A stretch of DNA of 33,708 nt from a bacterium (GTDB taxonomy: Bacteria > JACRDZ01 > JAQUKH01): contig JAQUKH010000028.1 in the NCBI GenBank assembly GCA_028719205.1, forward strand, positions 1-33,708, given 5' to 3'. Below are positions 16,566-23,553 of the stretch, one piece after another; position 1 is the stretch's first letter, and the number at the start of each line of letters is the position of its first letter. The position numbers were made by a program, and so were the translations under genes. The notes beneath the pieces are model-generated. The model had not been told where the DNA came from, did not search any database, and worked only from the letters and a program-made list of their open reading frames with translations.

Positions 16566-17807
16566 ATGACAATATTCTTCCGGAAATTTCCTAATAATAT
16601 TTTAACCATTCCTGTTCTGGTAAATTCACTTGAAAATTTATTCGGGCCTGAAGAGCTGAAATGCTTTTGTTTTTTTTCAATGGAAGAACTTTCGCAATTA
16701 AGCGCTTTTTCGGATAAAACTTTCTATATTGTTTACTCGTTCATGACGACGGAAGCGGAGAAGGTCTATAATGAGGTAAGGCAGATAAGAGGATTATTAA
16801 AAAATAAGAAATATCTTATCCTGGGAGGAGGCTCCCATTTAAACGGGGATGATAAAAATTATTTTGGTTTTGATCAAGTATTTTCAGGTTATAGCGAGGA
16901 GAGTTTTCCTTATTTTTTGAAAGACGCGGAAAATAACTCTTCAGCATATCTGAATAAAAAATATTTAATAAAAGATAAAACTGTTTTCCCCGCGGATAAT
17001 CCTATCCTTGATCAATCCTTTCCGTTTAACGGATCTTTTATGACATCACCTCCGCTTGAAATAATGCGCGGATGCAGGCAAAAATGCAATTTCTGCCAGA
17101 CGGGGACAGTTAATAAAAATAATTTCCAGATACGAAGCCCGGAATCCATAGAAAAATATCTTATTTATTCGAAAAATAAAACCTTCCAGCGAATAAATTT
17201 TATTTCGCCGAACGCGTTTGATTATAAGCTTCCTGGTAAATCCGCTTTCGGATCAATAGAAGATCTATTGTCGCTTTGCGCGAAATATAAATTCAAATAT
17301 ATAGAATACGGGATCTTTCCTTCCGAGGTCCGGCCTGAGTCGGTAAATAAAGAAATTATCGGCCTTATAAAAAAATATTGCACGAATAAAAAAGTTACGA
17401 TCGGGGGCCAGAGCGGGAATAACAGGATGTTGAAATTGATCAACCGGACACATTCGGTTGAAGATATTATCAACGCTTCGCGGATCATTTATGAGGCAGG
17501 ACTGACCCCGAATATTGATTTTATCATTGGTTTTCCGGAAGAGACTAGGGAAGATAGAATTGAATTATTCACTTTGATAAAGATGCTTTCGAAAAAATTC
17601 AGGGCTAAGATCCAGATGCATTATTTTATTCCTCTTTCAGGCACAAAATATAATTTTAAAAATCCCACCCCGATCGATCCTGAAACACAAAAAGACCTGG
17701 ATAAATTGACAGAGGGCGGCGTTATATTAAGCTGGTGGAGAAACGGCATAAAATTGTCGGAACAGGTTGTTAACTTCAGGGATTTTATAAATACTACAAT
17801 CTCTTGA
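16566..17807 (+). CDS. B12-binding-like/radical SAM protein (resembles the MJ_1487 group)
   Basis: A 413-residue protein. Residues about 1-125 resemble a cobalamin-binding-like Rossmann domain (LILGGGSHLNGD, FGFDQVFSGYSEESFPYFL). From about 160 the radical SAM barrel carries C170-x3-C174-x2-C177 (CRQKCNFC), with GGQSGNNRMLKLINR and DFIIGFPEET further on. The order of motifs resembles the B12-radical SAM MJ_1487 family, whose function is unknown to me; that match is from memory. The ATG at 16566 gives a natural N-terminus; a TTG at 16554 opens the same frame and neither has a good ribosome-binding site. It follows glgA by 14 bases and its stop codon overlaps the -35 box of the sulfur-relay operon. 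A methylthiotransferase-like role would fit a sulfur supply next door, but nothing in the sequence proves that. Confidence 0.8.
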   Translation: MTIFFRKFPNNILTIPVLVNSLENLFGPEELKCFCFFSMEELSQLSAFSDKTFYIVYSFMTTEAEKVYNEVRQIRGLLKNKKYLILGGGSHLNGDDKNYFGFDQVFSGYSEESFPYFLKDAENNSSAYLNKKYLIKDKTVFPADNPILDQSFPFNGSFMTSPPLEIMRGCRQKCNFCQTGTVNKNNFQIRSPESIEKYLIYSKNKTFQRINFISPNAFDYKLPGKSAFGSIEDLLSLCAKYKFKYIEYGIFPSEVRPESVNKEIIGLIKKYCTNKKVTIGGQSGNNRMLKLINRTHSVEDIINASRIIYEAGLTPNIDFIIGFPEETREDRIELFTLIKMLSKKFRAKIQMHYFIPLSGTKYNFKNPTPIDPETQKDLDKLTEGGVILSWWRNGIKLSEQVVNFRDFINTTIS

Positions 17808-17832
17808 CATTTATTTTTTTAGGGTATAGACT
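17804..17832 (+). promoter_or_regulatory. Predicted promoter of the sulfur-relay operon
   Basis: TTGACA (17804-17809), a 17-base spacer, TAGACT (17827-17832). The -35 box overlaps the stop codon of the upstream radical SAM gene. The leader would be about 25 bases and includes the ribosome-binding sequence AAAGGGAG before the ATG at 17865. Confidence 0.55.
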
Positions 17833-17864
17833 ATATTTAGTAACGGGATGGGTTGAAAGGGAGT

Positions 17865-19028
17865 ATGAAAAGAATTTATCTGGATAATATTGCCGGAACG
17901 CCAATTCATCCTGAAGTTAAAGAAGCAATGATACCTTTTCTGGAAGGTAATTACGGGAATCCGCAGAGCCTGCATAGTTTCGGCGCCGAGGTTAACAGGG
18001 CTGTAAAGAACGCGAGAGAAAAGACCGCGTCTTTAATAAATTGTACTCCTGAGGAAATATTTTTCACCTCCAGCGGCACTGAATCAAATAATTTCGCGTT
18101 AAAGGGGATTGCCTGGGCGAACCAGAAAAAGGGCAACCATATCATCATTTCCGCTATTGAACACCAGTCAATTCTTCATTCCGCGAAGGCATTGGAAAGA
18201 ATGGGATTTAAAACAAGCATTGTTCCGGTAGATAAATTCGGTTTAGTCAGTCCGGACGATGTAGCCAAATCAATTACCAGTGAGACCATACTGGTTTCGA
18301 TAATGCTTGCCAACAGCGAAGTCGGTACGATCGAGCCTGTCAAAGATATAGCTAAAATTGTTAAAGAAAAAGGAATAGTTTTTCACACCGACGCGGTCGG
18401 CGCGGTCGGTAATATTCCGGTTGATGTAAATGAGCTTGGAGTGGACCTGTTGAGCCTTTCCGGAAGTCAATTTTACGGGCCGAAAGGAGCGGCGGCGCTT
18501 TTTATTAAAAAAGGCGTGAGGGTACTTCCTTTTATTGACGGGGGGATTCAGGAGGAAGGCCGGCGCGCTGGTACGGAGAATGTTTCCGGTATTGTCGGAT
18601 TGGGAAAGGCCGCTGAAATGGCAAAAATAGAAATACCCGGCAGGATGGCTTATCTATCCGCTTTAAGGAACCGGATGATAAAAGAATTACCGGAAAAAAT
18701 AAAGAACATTTATGTTACGGGGCATCCTGAAAATAGATTGCCTCATCACGCCAGTTTTTGTATTGAATTCATTGAAGGGGAGGCTATGCTGCTCAGGCTG
18801 GATATGGAAGGCATTGCAGTTTCAAGCGGTTCCGCCTGTACTTCAAGGGCTCTGAAGACCTCTCATGTGCTTGTCGCGATGAAGATACCGGCGGCTTTAG
18901 CGCAGGGTTCAATTGTATTTAGTTTAAATATTTTTAATACAAATGATGACGTTGATTTTGTGTTAAAAGTTTTTCCGCCGATAGTTGATTTGCTTAGAAA
19001 AATGTCGCCTCTATATCAGGGAAAGTAA
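17865..19028 (+). CDS. NifS/IscS-like cysteine desulfurase homologue lacking the PLP lysine
   Basis: A 387-residue member of the class V aminotransferase fold, close in length to NifS/IscS. Many family landmarks are kept: IYLDN at the start, TSSGTESNN for phosphate binding, the ring-stacking histidine in AIEHQSIL, NSEVGTIEP, GGIQEEGRRAGTENV, and the sulfur-accepting Cys325 in SSGSACTS. Three cofactor residues differ from E. coli IscS: the Lys206 that forms the Schiff base is Gln202 (SGSQFYGPKG), the preceding His205 is Ser201, and Gln183 is Gly179. The nucleotides at 18450-18480 read cleanly with no frame break. A TTG at 17853 opens the frame, but ATG at 17865 has the better N-terminus and AAAGGGAG ahead. 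DsrE2 and TusA genes follow at once. It may use PLP without a covalent lysine, as reported for an archaeal IscS with Asp at this position, or act as a sulfur carrier. Confidence 0.85.
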   Translation: MKRIYLDNIAGTPIHPEVKEAMIPFLEGNYGNPQSLHSFGAEVNRAVKNAREKTASLINCTPEEIFFTSSGTESNNFALKGIAWANQKKGNHIIISAIEHQSILHSAKALERMGFKTSIVPVDKFGLVSPDDVAKSITSETILVSIMLANSEVGTIEPVKDIAKIVKEKGIVFHTDAVGAVGNIPVDVNELGVDLLSLSGSQFYGPKGAAALFIKKGVRVLPFIDGGIQEEGRRAGTENVSGIVGLGKAAEMAKIEIPGRMAYLSALRNRMIKELPEKIKNIYVTGHPENRLPHHASFCIEFIEGEAMLLRLDMEGIAVSSGSACTSRALKTSHVLVAMKIPAALAQGSIVFSLNIFNTNDDVDFVLKVFPPIVDLLRKMSPLYQGK

Positions 19029-19030
19029 AA

Positions 19031-19504
19031 ATGGATAAAACCACTTTAATTGTTTTCAGCGATGATCTGGATAAAGTACTGGCAGCTTTTAATATTGCCA
19101 CAGGTTCGGCCTCAATGGGTATGGAAGTGACAATGTTTTTCACATTTTGGGGCCTTAATGTTATAAGGAAAGACAAACCATCAAAGAGATCTTCTAACTG
19201 GATGAAAAGGTTATTGGGGATGATGAATCTCGGCGGGGCGGACAGGTTGAAATTGTCAAAATTCCATATGATGGGAATAGGTACCGGAATGATGAGGGCG
19301 TTAATGAAGAAATCCAATATGCCTTCCGTTAAAGAGATGATTTCCTTATCAAAAGAGTTAGGGGTAAAAATGGTAGCATGTACAACCACTATGGAAATAA
19401 TGGGTATTCATAAAGAAGATCTGATCCCTGAGGTAGATATGATTGCCGGAGTTGCGACATATCTCGAAAACGCGAAAGAGAGCAAAGTTAATTTATTTAT
19501 ATAA
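19031..19504 (+). CDS. DsrE2/DsrE-F-like sulfur carrier protein
   Basis: A 157-residue protein of the DsrE/DsrF-like family, probably the DsrE2 subgroup (VTMFFTFWGLNVIRKD near residue 35, a Met-rich loop about 60-95, and KMVACTTTMEIMGI near 114-127). Cys117 is in the position of the persulfide-carrying cysteine. Such proteins hand sulfur between rhodaneses, TusA and downstream acceptors, in the cytoplasm or at the membrane. It starts two bases after the NifS-like stop, with AGGG in the end of that gene as ribosome-binding site, and precedes tusA by 18 bases. The three genes look like one relay. Confidence 0.88.
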   Translation: MDKTTLIVFSDDLDKVLAAFNIATGSASMGMEVTMFFTFWGLNVIRKDKPSKRSSNWMKRLLGMMNLGGADRLKLSKFHMMGIGTGMMRALMKKSNMPSVKEMISLSKELGVKMVACTTTMEIMGIHKEDLIPEVDMIAGVATYLENAKESKVNLFI

Positions 19505-19522
19505 TAAAAATAAGGATTTATT

Positions 19523-19756
19523 GTGGAAAAAAATTATACACTTGATTGTTATGGCCTGCTTTGTCCGATGCCGGTCATTAAGATCGCCCAAATGATCAAA
19601 AAAATAAAAAAAGGGGAAGTTCTGGAATTGATCTCAACGGATGAGGGTGTGAAAGAAGATATTCCGGCGTGGTGCAGGGCTACCGGAAATGAATTCTTAG
19701 GGATAGAAGAAGAAAAAGGAATTTTTAAGGTCTATATAAAAAAGATGAAGGATTAA
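19523..19756 (+). CDS. tusA: TusA-family sulfurtransferase
   Basis: A 77-residue protein with the full TusA signature: a short first strand, then LLCPMPVIK with active Cys14, a helix (MIKKIKKGEVLELISTD), and a final strand ending KVYIKK. Length is normal. It carries a persulfide on Cys14 and passes it to acceptor proteins. Translation begins at GTG (19523), with AAGGA eight bases ahead. As the third gene of the operon it would receive sulfur from the NifS-like or DsrE2 protein. Unlike this protein, the TusA-like domain fused to PstB at the start of the window lacks the cysteine. Possible users nearby are FdhD/FdhA, which need sulfur on the metal cofactor, but that link is an inference. Confidence 0.93.
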   Translation: MEKNYTLDCYGLLCPMPVIKIAQMIKKIKKGEVLELISTDEGVKEDIPAWCRATGNEFLGIEEEKGIFKVYIKKMKD

Positions 19757-19759
19757 AGC

Positions 19760-19788
19760 TTGACAAAGTTAACTAAATATGAAAGAAT
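19760..19788 (+). promoter_or_regulatory. Possible promoter of the HTH-CBM48 operon
   Basis: TTGACA (19760-19765) is followed after 17 bases by AAGAAT (19783-19788), a four-of-six match. It begins just after the tusA stop and would give a leader of about 65 bases that contains the inverted repeat at 19809-19847. Confidence 0.4.
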
Positions 19789-19808
19789 AAAATTTTCTAA
19801 AAGGTAAC

Positions 19809-19847
19809 AAAATGTTTATCAATTATTTGGATTGGGATTAACATTTT
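19809..19847 (+). promoter_or_regulatory. Inverted repeat in the leader of the HTH-CBM48 gene; candidate operator
   Basis: AAAATGTT (19809-19816) and AACATTTT (19840-19847) are perfect 8-bp arms, 31 bases start to start, about three helical turns. The repeat lies between the predicted promoter and the ribosome-binding site of a gene that encodes a DNA-binding protein, where an autoregulatory site would be expected. AT-rich composition makes a chance match possible. Confidence 0.4.
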
Positions 19848-19860
19848 AAGAGGGGAAATT

Positions 19861-20382
19861 ATGGGGATTGATATGATCGGTTTGAATTTAAGAAGAGTTC
19901 GAGAACAAAATGGATTTACACAGGAAGCAATCGCGAAAAAACTTGGGGTATCAAGACAAGCTGTTTGTATGTGGGAATCAGGAAAAAGGGAAGTAAGTGT
20001 ATCGAAGCTTATAGAGGTCGCTGAAATTTTTAATATGAGCATTGATGAGATAATAAGGCCAGGGAAAGTAAGACCAAATAATAATAATTATCCGGTTGTA
20101 AAAAATAAAAAAGAAAAAGCGGACCCTAAAACCTGTTTTGAATTAGACGCGCCTTACGCTAATGAGGTTTTATTAGTGGGTGATTTTAATTCCTGGAACG
20201 CGGGGGGGATACTGTTAAAGAAAAATGAAAAGGGATTATGGAAAATTGAATTAGCGCTTAATCCCGGAAAATATGAATATAAGTTTATAGTTGACGGAAA
20301 ATGGCAGAATGATCCTGCTAATACTGATACAGCCGTAAATTCATACGGCACAACTAATTCGGTAAAGGAAATAACTAAATGA
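19861..20382 (+). CDS. XRE helix-turn-helix protein fused to a glycogen-binding CBM48 (AMPK-beta-type) domain
   Basis: A 173-residue two-domain protein. Residues about 8-65 are an XRE/Cro-type helix-turn-helix (LRRVREQNGFTQEAIAKKLG, SRQAVCMWESGKREVS, then LIEVAEIFNMSIDEII). A basic, Asn-rich linker (66-88) leads to a CBM48/AMPK-beta glycogen-binding domain (about 90-172). The residues that contact glycogen in AMPK-beta are all present: W112 in GDFNSW, K141 in YEYKF, W148 in DGKW, T164 and N166 in YGTTN. The simplest reading is a transcription regulator whose DNA binding responds to glycogen or maltodextrin. AGAGGGG precedes the ATG. Its stop overlaps the start of the GT4 gene (ATGA), so it is co-translated with a glucan-synthesis enzyme. 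I know of no characterised regulator with this architecture. The domain calls are strong; the sensing role is an inference. Confidence 0.9.
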   Translation: MGIDMIGLNLRRVREQNGFTQEAIAKKLGVSRQAVCMWESGKREVSVSKLIEVAEIFNMSIDEIIRPGKVRPNNNNYPVVKNKKEKADPKTCFELDAPYANEVLLVGDFNSWNAGGILLKKNEKGLWKIELALNPGKYEYKFIVDGKWQNDPANTDTAVNSYGTTNSVKEITK

Positions 20383-21539
20383 GAATTGCCCTGTTTTCCT
20401 GGGAATCTTTACATTCAATTGCAATTGGAGGCATAGCGGTACATGTCACGGAACTTGCCTGCGCCATGCAGCGCAAGGGGCATGAAGTTCATATTTTTAC
20501 ACGTATGGGCCGCCGCGATCACAGGCTTTATGAATGTATCGATGGGGTTCACTATCATCGATGCCCTTATCCGCATCATCCTGATTTTATTGAAGAAGTT
20601 AACAATATGTGCCGTTCATTTGTTCATTATTTTTTCCAGACAGAGGATTATATCGGCCATTTTGATATTGTTCACTGCCATGACTGGCTGACGACAAACG
20701 CGCTGGTATGGATAAAAAAAGGCAGGCCGCGAAAGTCTATTATGACAATACATTCGACTGAATTCGGGAGGTGCGGTAATAAGTTTCACAAGGGAAAATC
20801 AGACATAATAAGGCATCTTGAGTGGTATGGGACTTATGAAGCAAGTAAGGTAATAGCTGTTTCCAATTTTTTAAAGAAAGAAATAATACAGATCTATAGC
20901 CTGCCGGAAGATAAGATCCATGTCATTTATAATGGAATACATTATAAAGCTTATGACGGCTGGATAGACCCGGGCGCTGTAAAAAGGATATATGGCATAG
21001 GTCCTTTAGATCCCGTGGTTTTGTTTGTGGGAAGAATAGTTTATCAAAAGGGTGTGGACCTTTTAGTAGAGGCTATTCCTCATGTTTTAAAATTTCATAA
21101 AAACGCGAAATTTGTTTTTGTCGGTGATGGAGAAATGCGCCATCAGATCGAATCAAGGACGCATCAGTTAGGGATAAATCACGCGACAAGGTTTTTGGGC
21201 CAGGCCGGTGGAAGTAAATTAATTGATCTTTATAAAGCCTGTGAATGTGTATGCATTCCAAGCAGGAATGAGCCGTTTGGGATCGTTCTACTTGAGGCCT
21301 GGAGCGCAGGGAAGCCCGCTGTAGCCAGTATAAATGGCGGGCCGGGGGAAATAATATGGCACGATGTAAACGGGTTAAAAATTAATGACAATGTAAATTC
21401 TGTGGCATGGGGTATCGGAACATTATTGTCAGATTTTGATCATGCCAGGTGGATGGGACGAAACGGCCGGATCGCGGTTGAAACGGCATTTTCGTGGGAT
21501 GTAATTGCTGACGTAACACTTTCCGTTTATGAGAGCTGA
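20379..21539 (+). CDS. GT4 glycosyltransferase, glycogen-synthase-like
   Basis: A 386-residue GT-B enzyme of family GT4. The N-terminal domain has GGIAVHVTELACAMQRKGHEVHIFTR and HCHDWLT; the C-terminal domain has VLFVGRIVYQKGVDLLVEA and the E298-x7-E306 motif (NEPFGIVLLE) that binds the donor nucleotide sugar. Overall resemblance is to the GT4 enzymes that make maltose-1-phosphate or glycogen (GlgM-like, archaeal glycogen synthases), which agrees with its place between the HTH-CBM48 gene and a DUF4912 gene. It starts with a four-base overlap (ATGA), so translation is coupled. It would be a second chain-synthesising enzyme in addition to GlgA. Exact donor and acceptor cannot be read from sequence. 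Confidence 0.87.
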   Translation: MRIALFSWESLHSIAIGGIAVHVTELACAMQRKGHEVHIFTRMGRRDHRLYECIDGVHYHRCPYPHHPDFIEEVNNMCRSFVHYFFQTEDYIGHFDIVHCHDWLTTNALVWIKKGRPRKSIMTIHSTEFGRCGNKFHKGKSDIIRHLEWYGTYEASKVIAVSNFLKKEIIQIYSLPEDKIHVIYNGIHYKAYDGWIDPGAVKRIYGIGPLDPVVLFVGRIVYQKGVDLLVEAIPHVLKFHKNAKFVFVGDGEMRHQIESRTHQLGINHATRFLGQAGGSKLIDLYKACECVCIPSRNEPFGIVLLEAWSAGKPAVASINGGPGEIIWHDVNGLKINDNVNSVAWGIGTLLSDFDHARWMGRNGRIAVETAFSWDVIADVTLSVYES

Positions 21540-21547
21540 GGATATTT

Positions 21548-22573
21548 ATGCAGAAAAAAAATTTTGTTGACAACTTAGACCTGCCTGTGGATTATAATCA
21601 TACGAATCTTACTCTTATCCCAAGAGATCCATATTGGGTATTTGCTTATTGGGAAATATCTCCGTCTGTCCTTGAAACGCTTAAAAAAAAGACCGGCAAT
21701 AAATTGCCTAAAATATCATCATATATAATCAGGATGCATGATATAACTTCAGTGGATTTTAATGGAAAGAACGCGAATTCATCATTTGATATTAATATTG
21801 CCCCGCATAAGGGCAGCTCATATATAAACCTGCCGTGTGATAATGTAAATTATTGCGCTGAGTTAGGAATAACCGAACCGGATGGAAAATTTTTTCCGTT
21901 GACAATGTCAAACTATGCCGCTGCTCCAAGGCTAAGTTCATCGCCAAGGTCTGATCTTATATGGATGGATTCGAAAAACAGAAAAAGACAGCCTTTTGTT
22001 GATCCAAAAGAAGAAGAAAAAAATAAAATTTCAAACATTAAATTCGAAGACCTGCCAAAAAAAGCTAAAAGGATGTTCCTGACGGAAGACGATATAAGGG
22101 CTTATTATTCAAGGATCATGTCTTTGTATACCCGAAAAAATAAAAAGCCGGCGCATATGCCGGAAAAGGTATCAGCCGGAAAATATAATAAATCTCTAAA
22201 AAATAATTGCGCGGCAAATAATAAAGATTTAAACGATATTATTTTAAGTGAAGGATTTAATAATAATTTTTCAGGTTCATCAGGGATGGGCTCAAGTGAA
22301 TTAAAAGGCGGCGCGAGCGAAAGGGAAGAAAAAGGAAGAAAGTTCTTCTTTGAGATAGGAACGGAACTGATCGTTTTCGGCCGTACTGAACCGGACGCGG
22401 AAGTGCTGATGAATGGTAAAAAAATAGACCTTAGAAATGACGGGACATTCAGCATGAGGTTTGCCTTTCCCGATGGAAAGATCCCGCTTGATTTTATAGC
22501 AACGTCAAATGATAAAGTTGATAGACGTACCATAATGACTTCCGCCGAACGGGCAAAAACCAGATCCAGTTAA
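21548..22573 (+). CDS. DUF4912 domain protein
   Basis: A 341-residue protein of unknown function. Residues about 15-145 match my recollection of DUF4912 (LTLIPRDPYWVFAYWEI, later YCAELGITEPDGKFFPL and SNYAAAPRLSSSP). A charged, Asn/Ser-rich middle (about 150-255) follows. The last 80 residues form a compact beta domain (ELIVFGRTEPDAEVLMNGKK, LRNDGTFSMRFAFPDGKIPL) that often ends such proteins. There is no signal peptide or membrane segment. GAGG lies seven bases before the ATG and the gene begins eight bases after the GT4 stop. DUF4912 genes are, as far as I recall, often found beside GT4 or GH57 glucan enzymes. The two beta domains resemble carbohydrate- or protein-binding modules, so a scaffold on the glucan particle is possible but unproven. 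Confidence 0.85.
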   Translation: MQKKNFVDNLDLPVDYNHTNLTLIPRDPYWVFAYWEISPSVLETLKKKTGNKLPKISSYIIRMHDITSVDFNGKNANSSFDINIAPHKGSSYINLPCDNVNYCAELGITEPDGKFFPLTMSNYAAAPRLSSSPRSDLIWMDSKNRKRQPFVDPKEEEKNKISNIKFEDLPKKAKRMFLTEDDIRAYYSRIMSLYTRKNKKPAHMPEKVSAGKYNKSLKNNCAANNKDLNDIILSEGFNNNFSGSSGMGSSELKGGASEREEKGRKFFFEIGTELIVFGRTEPDAEVLMNGKKIDLRNDGTFSMRFAFPDGKIPLDFIATSNDKVDRRTIMTSAERAKTRSS

Positions 22574-22590
22574 TTTAATAATAAGAAAAC

Positions 22591-23322
22591 ATGAAACTTA
22601 AAAAAAAATTATTTTTTATAGTTTTATTTATATTTAGATTAAACTCATTAGTGCTGGGAATTGATGAGGCGGAGCTTTCGAAGTTACGGAAAGCAATGGT
22701 TGAGACCCAGATAAAGGCTGAAGGGATAAAAGATGAACGTGTGCTTCAGGCGATGTTAAAAGTAAAAAGGCATTTATTCGTACCGGAGGAATATAAAAAC
22801 ACGGCTTATATTAACGGCCCTTTGCCGATCGGAGAAGGCCAGACAATTTCCCAGCCGTATATTGTCGCTTTAATGACCGAGCTTCTGGAATTGAAAGGTA
22901 ATGAAAAGGTTTTAGAAATAGGCACAGGTTCAGGTTATCAGGCCGCAATATTGGGTGAGCTGGCGAAAGAAGTTTACACAATTGAAATTCTTGATATTTT
23001 GGGAAGACGGGCTGAAAAACTTTTAAACGAATTGAAATATAAAAATATTAAAGTAAAAATAGGGGATGGTTATTTAGGCTGGCTTGAATACGCGCCTTTT
23101 GACGCGATAATCGTTACAGCCGCTCCTGAAGAGATCCCAAAGGCATTGATAGAACAACTGGCTGAAGGCGGGAAAATGGTAATTCCTGTTGAAGATCAAT
23201 TCCCGATCGACCGTTATTCTCAAAAATTGAAATTGGTTAGAAAAATAAACGGGAAACCGGTAGTTAAAGATATTATCGCGGTAAGGTTTGTTCCGATGAT
23301 AAAGGGATTAGAAAAAAAATAG
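22591..23322 (+). CDS. pcm: Secreted protein-L-isoaspartate O-methyltransferase family protein
   Basis: A 243-residue PCMT-family enzyme that methylates isoaspartyl residues to start repair of damaged proteins. Conserved parts: ERVLQAMLKVKRHLFVPEEY, LPIGEGQTISQPYIVALMTE, motif I EIGTGSGYQAA, and FDAIIVTAAPEEIP with LIEQLAEGGKMVIPV. An N-terminal hydrophobic segment (about 5-22) looks like a signal peptide, so the enzyme may work outside the cytoplasm, where the methyl donor SAM would not be expected; it may instead be an anchor. The start codon at 22591 has only a weak ribosome-binding site (AAGAAA). It follows DUF4912 by 17 bases and is the last gene of that operon; no terminator is visible. 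Confidence 0.9.
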   Translation: MKLKKKLFFIVLFIFRLNSLVLGIDEAELSKLRKAMVETQIKAEGIKDERVLQAMLKVKRHLFVPEEYKNTAYINGPLPIGEGQTISQPYIVALMTELLELKGNEKVLEIGTGSGYQAAILGELAKEVYTIEILDILGRRAEKLLNELKYKNIKVKIGDGYLGWLEYAPFDAIIVTAAPEEIPKALIEQLAEGGKMVIPVEDQFPIDRYSQKLKLVRKINGKPVVKDIIAVRFVPMIKGLEKK

Positions 23323-23348
23323 CTTTAAAAATCCTGAAAATTTTGCTC

Positions 23349-23378
23349 TTGACACAGATAAAAAATAAATGGTAAAAT
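23349..23378 (+). promoter_or_regulatory. Predicted promoter of the formate dehydrogenase operon
   Basis: TTGACA (23349-23354), an 18-base spacer, TAAAAT (23373-23378). Transcription would start near 23385 and run into the riboswitch at 23404. Confidence 0.7.
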
Positions 23379-23403
23379 TATAACTCAAATTAAAAATTTT
23401 ATA

Positions 23404-23508
23404 CAACTGACGGCATAGGATGGTTTTACCATCGGGGAGTATGAAATAGAGAAAAGTATTTAGTCGACCGTCTGGGCATTCTAAAATTAGATACTCAGAC
23501 GGTTTTTT
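23404..23508 (+). promoter_or_regulatory. ZTP (pfl) riboswitch with terminator platform
   Basis: The leader shows the core of the ZTP/ZMP riboswitch: ACTGACGG (23406-23413), a hairpin GATGGT/ACCATC (23419-23433), CGGGGAG right after it, a variable linker, then GACCGTCTGGGCA (23466-23478) as the 3' half, with CCG at 23468-23470 able to form the pseudoknot with CGG at 23411-23413. The 3' core is shared with a terminator: ACCGTCTG (23467-23474) pairs with CAGACGGT (23496-23503), followed by T6. Ligand binding should keep the 3' core out of the terminator, so high ZMP/ZTP (low 10-formyl-tetrahydrofolate) turns on the downstream formate dehydrogenase operon. About 45 bases separate it from the fdhA start. 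The gap 23323-23553 is otherwise empty. Confidence 0.85.
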
Positions 23509-23553
23509 ATTATAGTCACAAAACTTGCGGTGTGCGGGAGGAGTTAAAACAAA

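Noticed and set aside
18450-18480. NifS-like gene as a pseudogene because of the missing lysine
   Set aside because: The frame is intact over 387 codons, the other motifs including the catalytic Cys are kept, three cofactor residues changed together, and the operon has promoter and ribosome-binding sites.
18994-19389. 131-codon frame antisense to the DsrE2 gene
   Set aside because: Shadow of a conserved gene; no ribosome-binding site.
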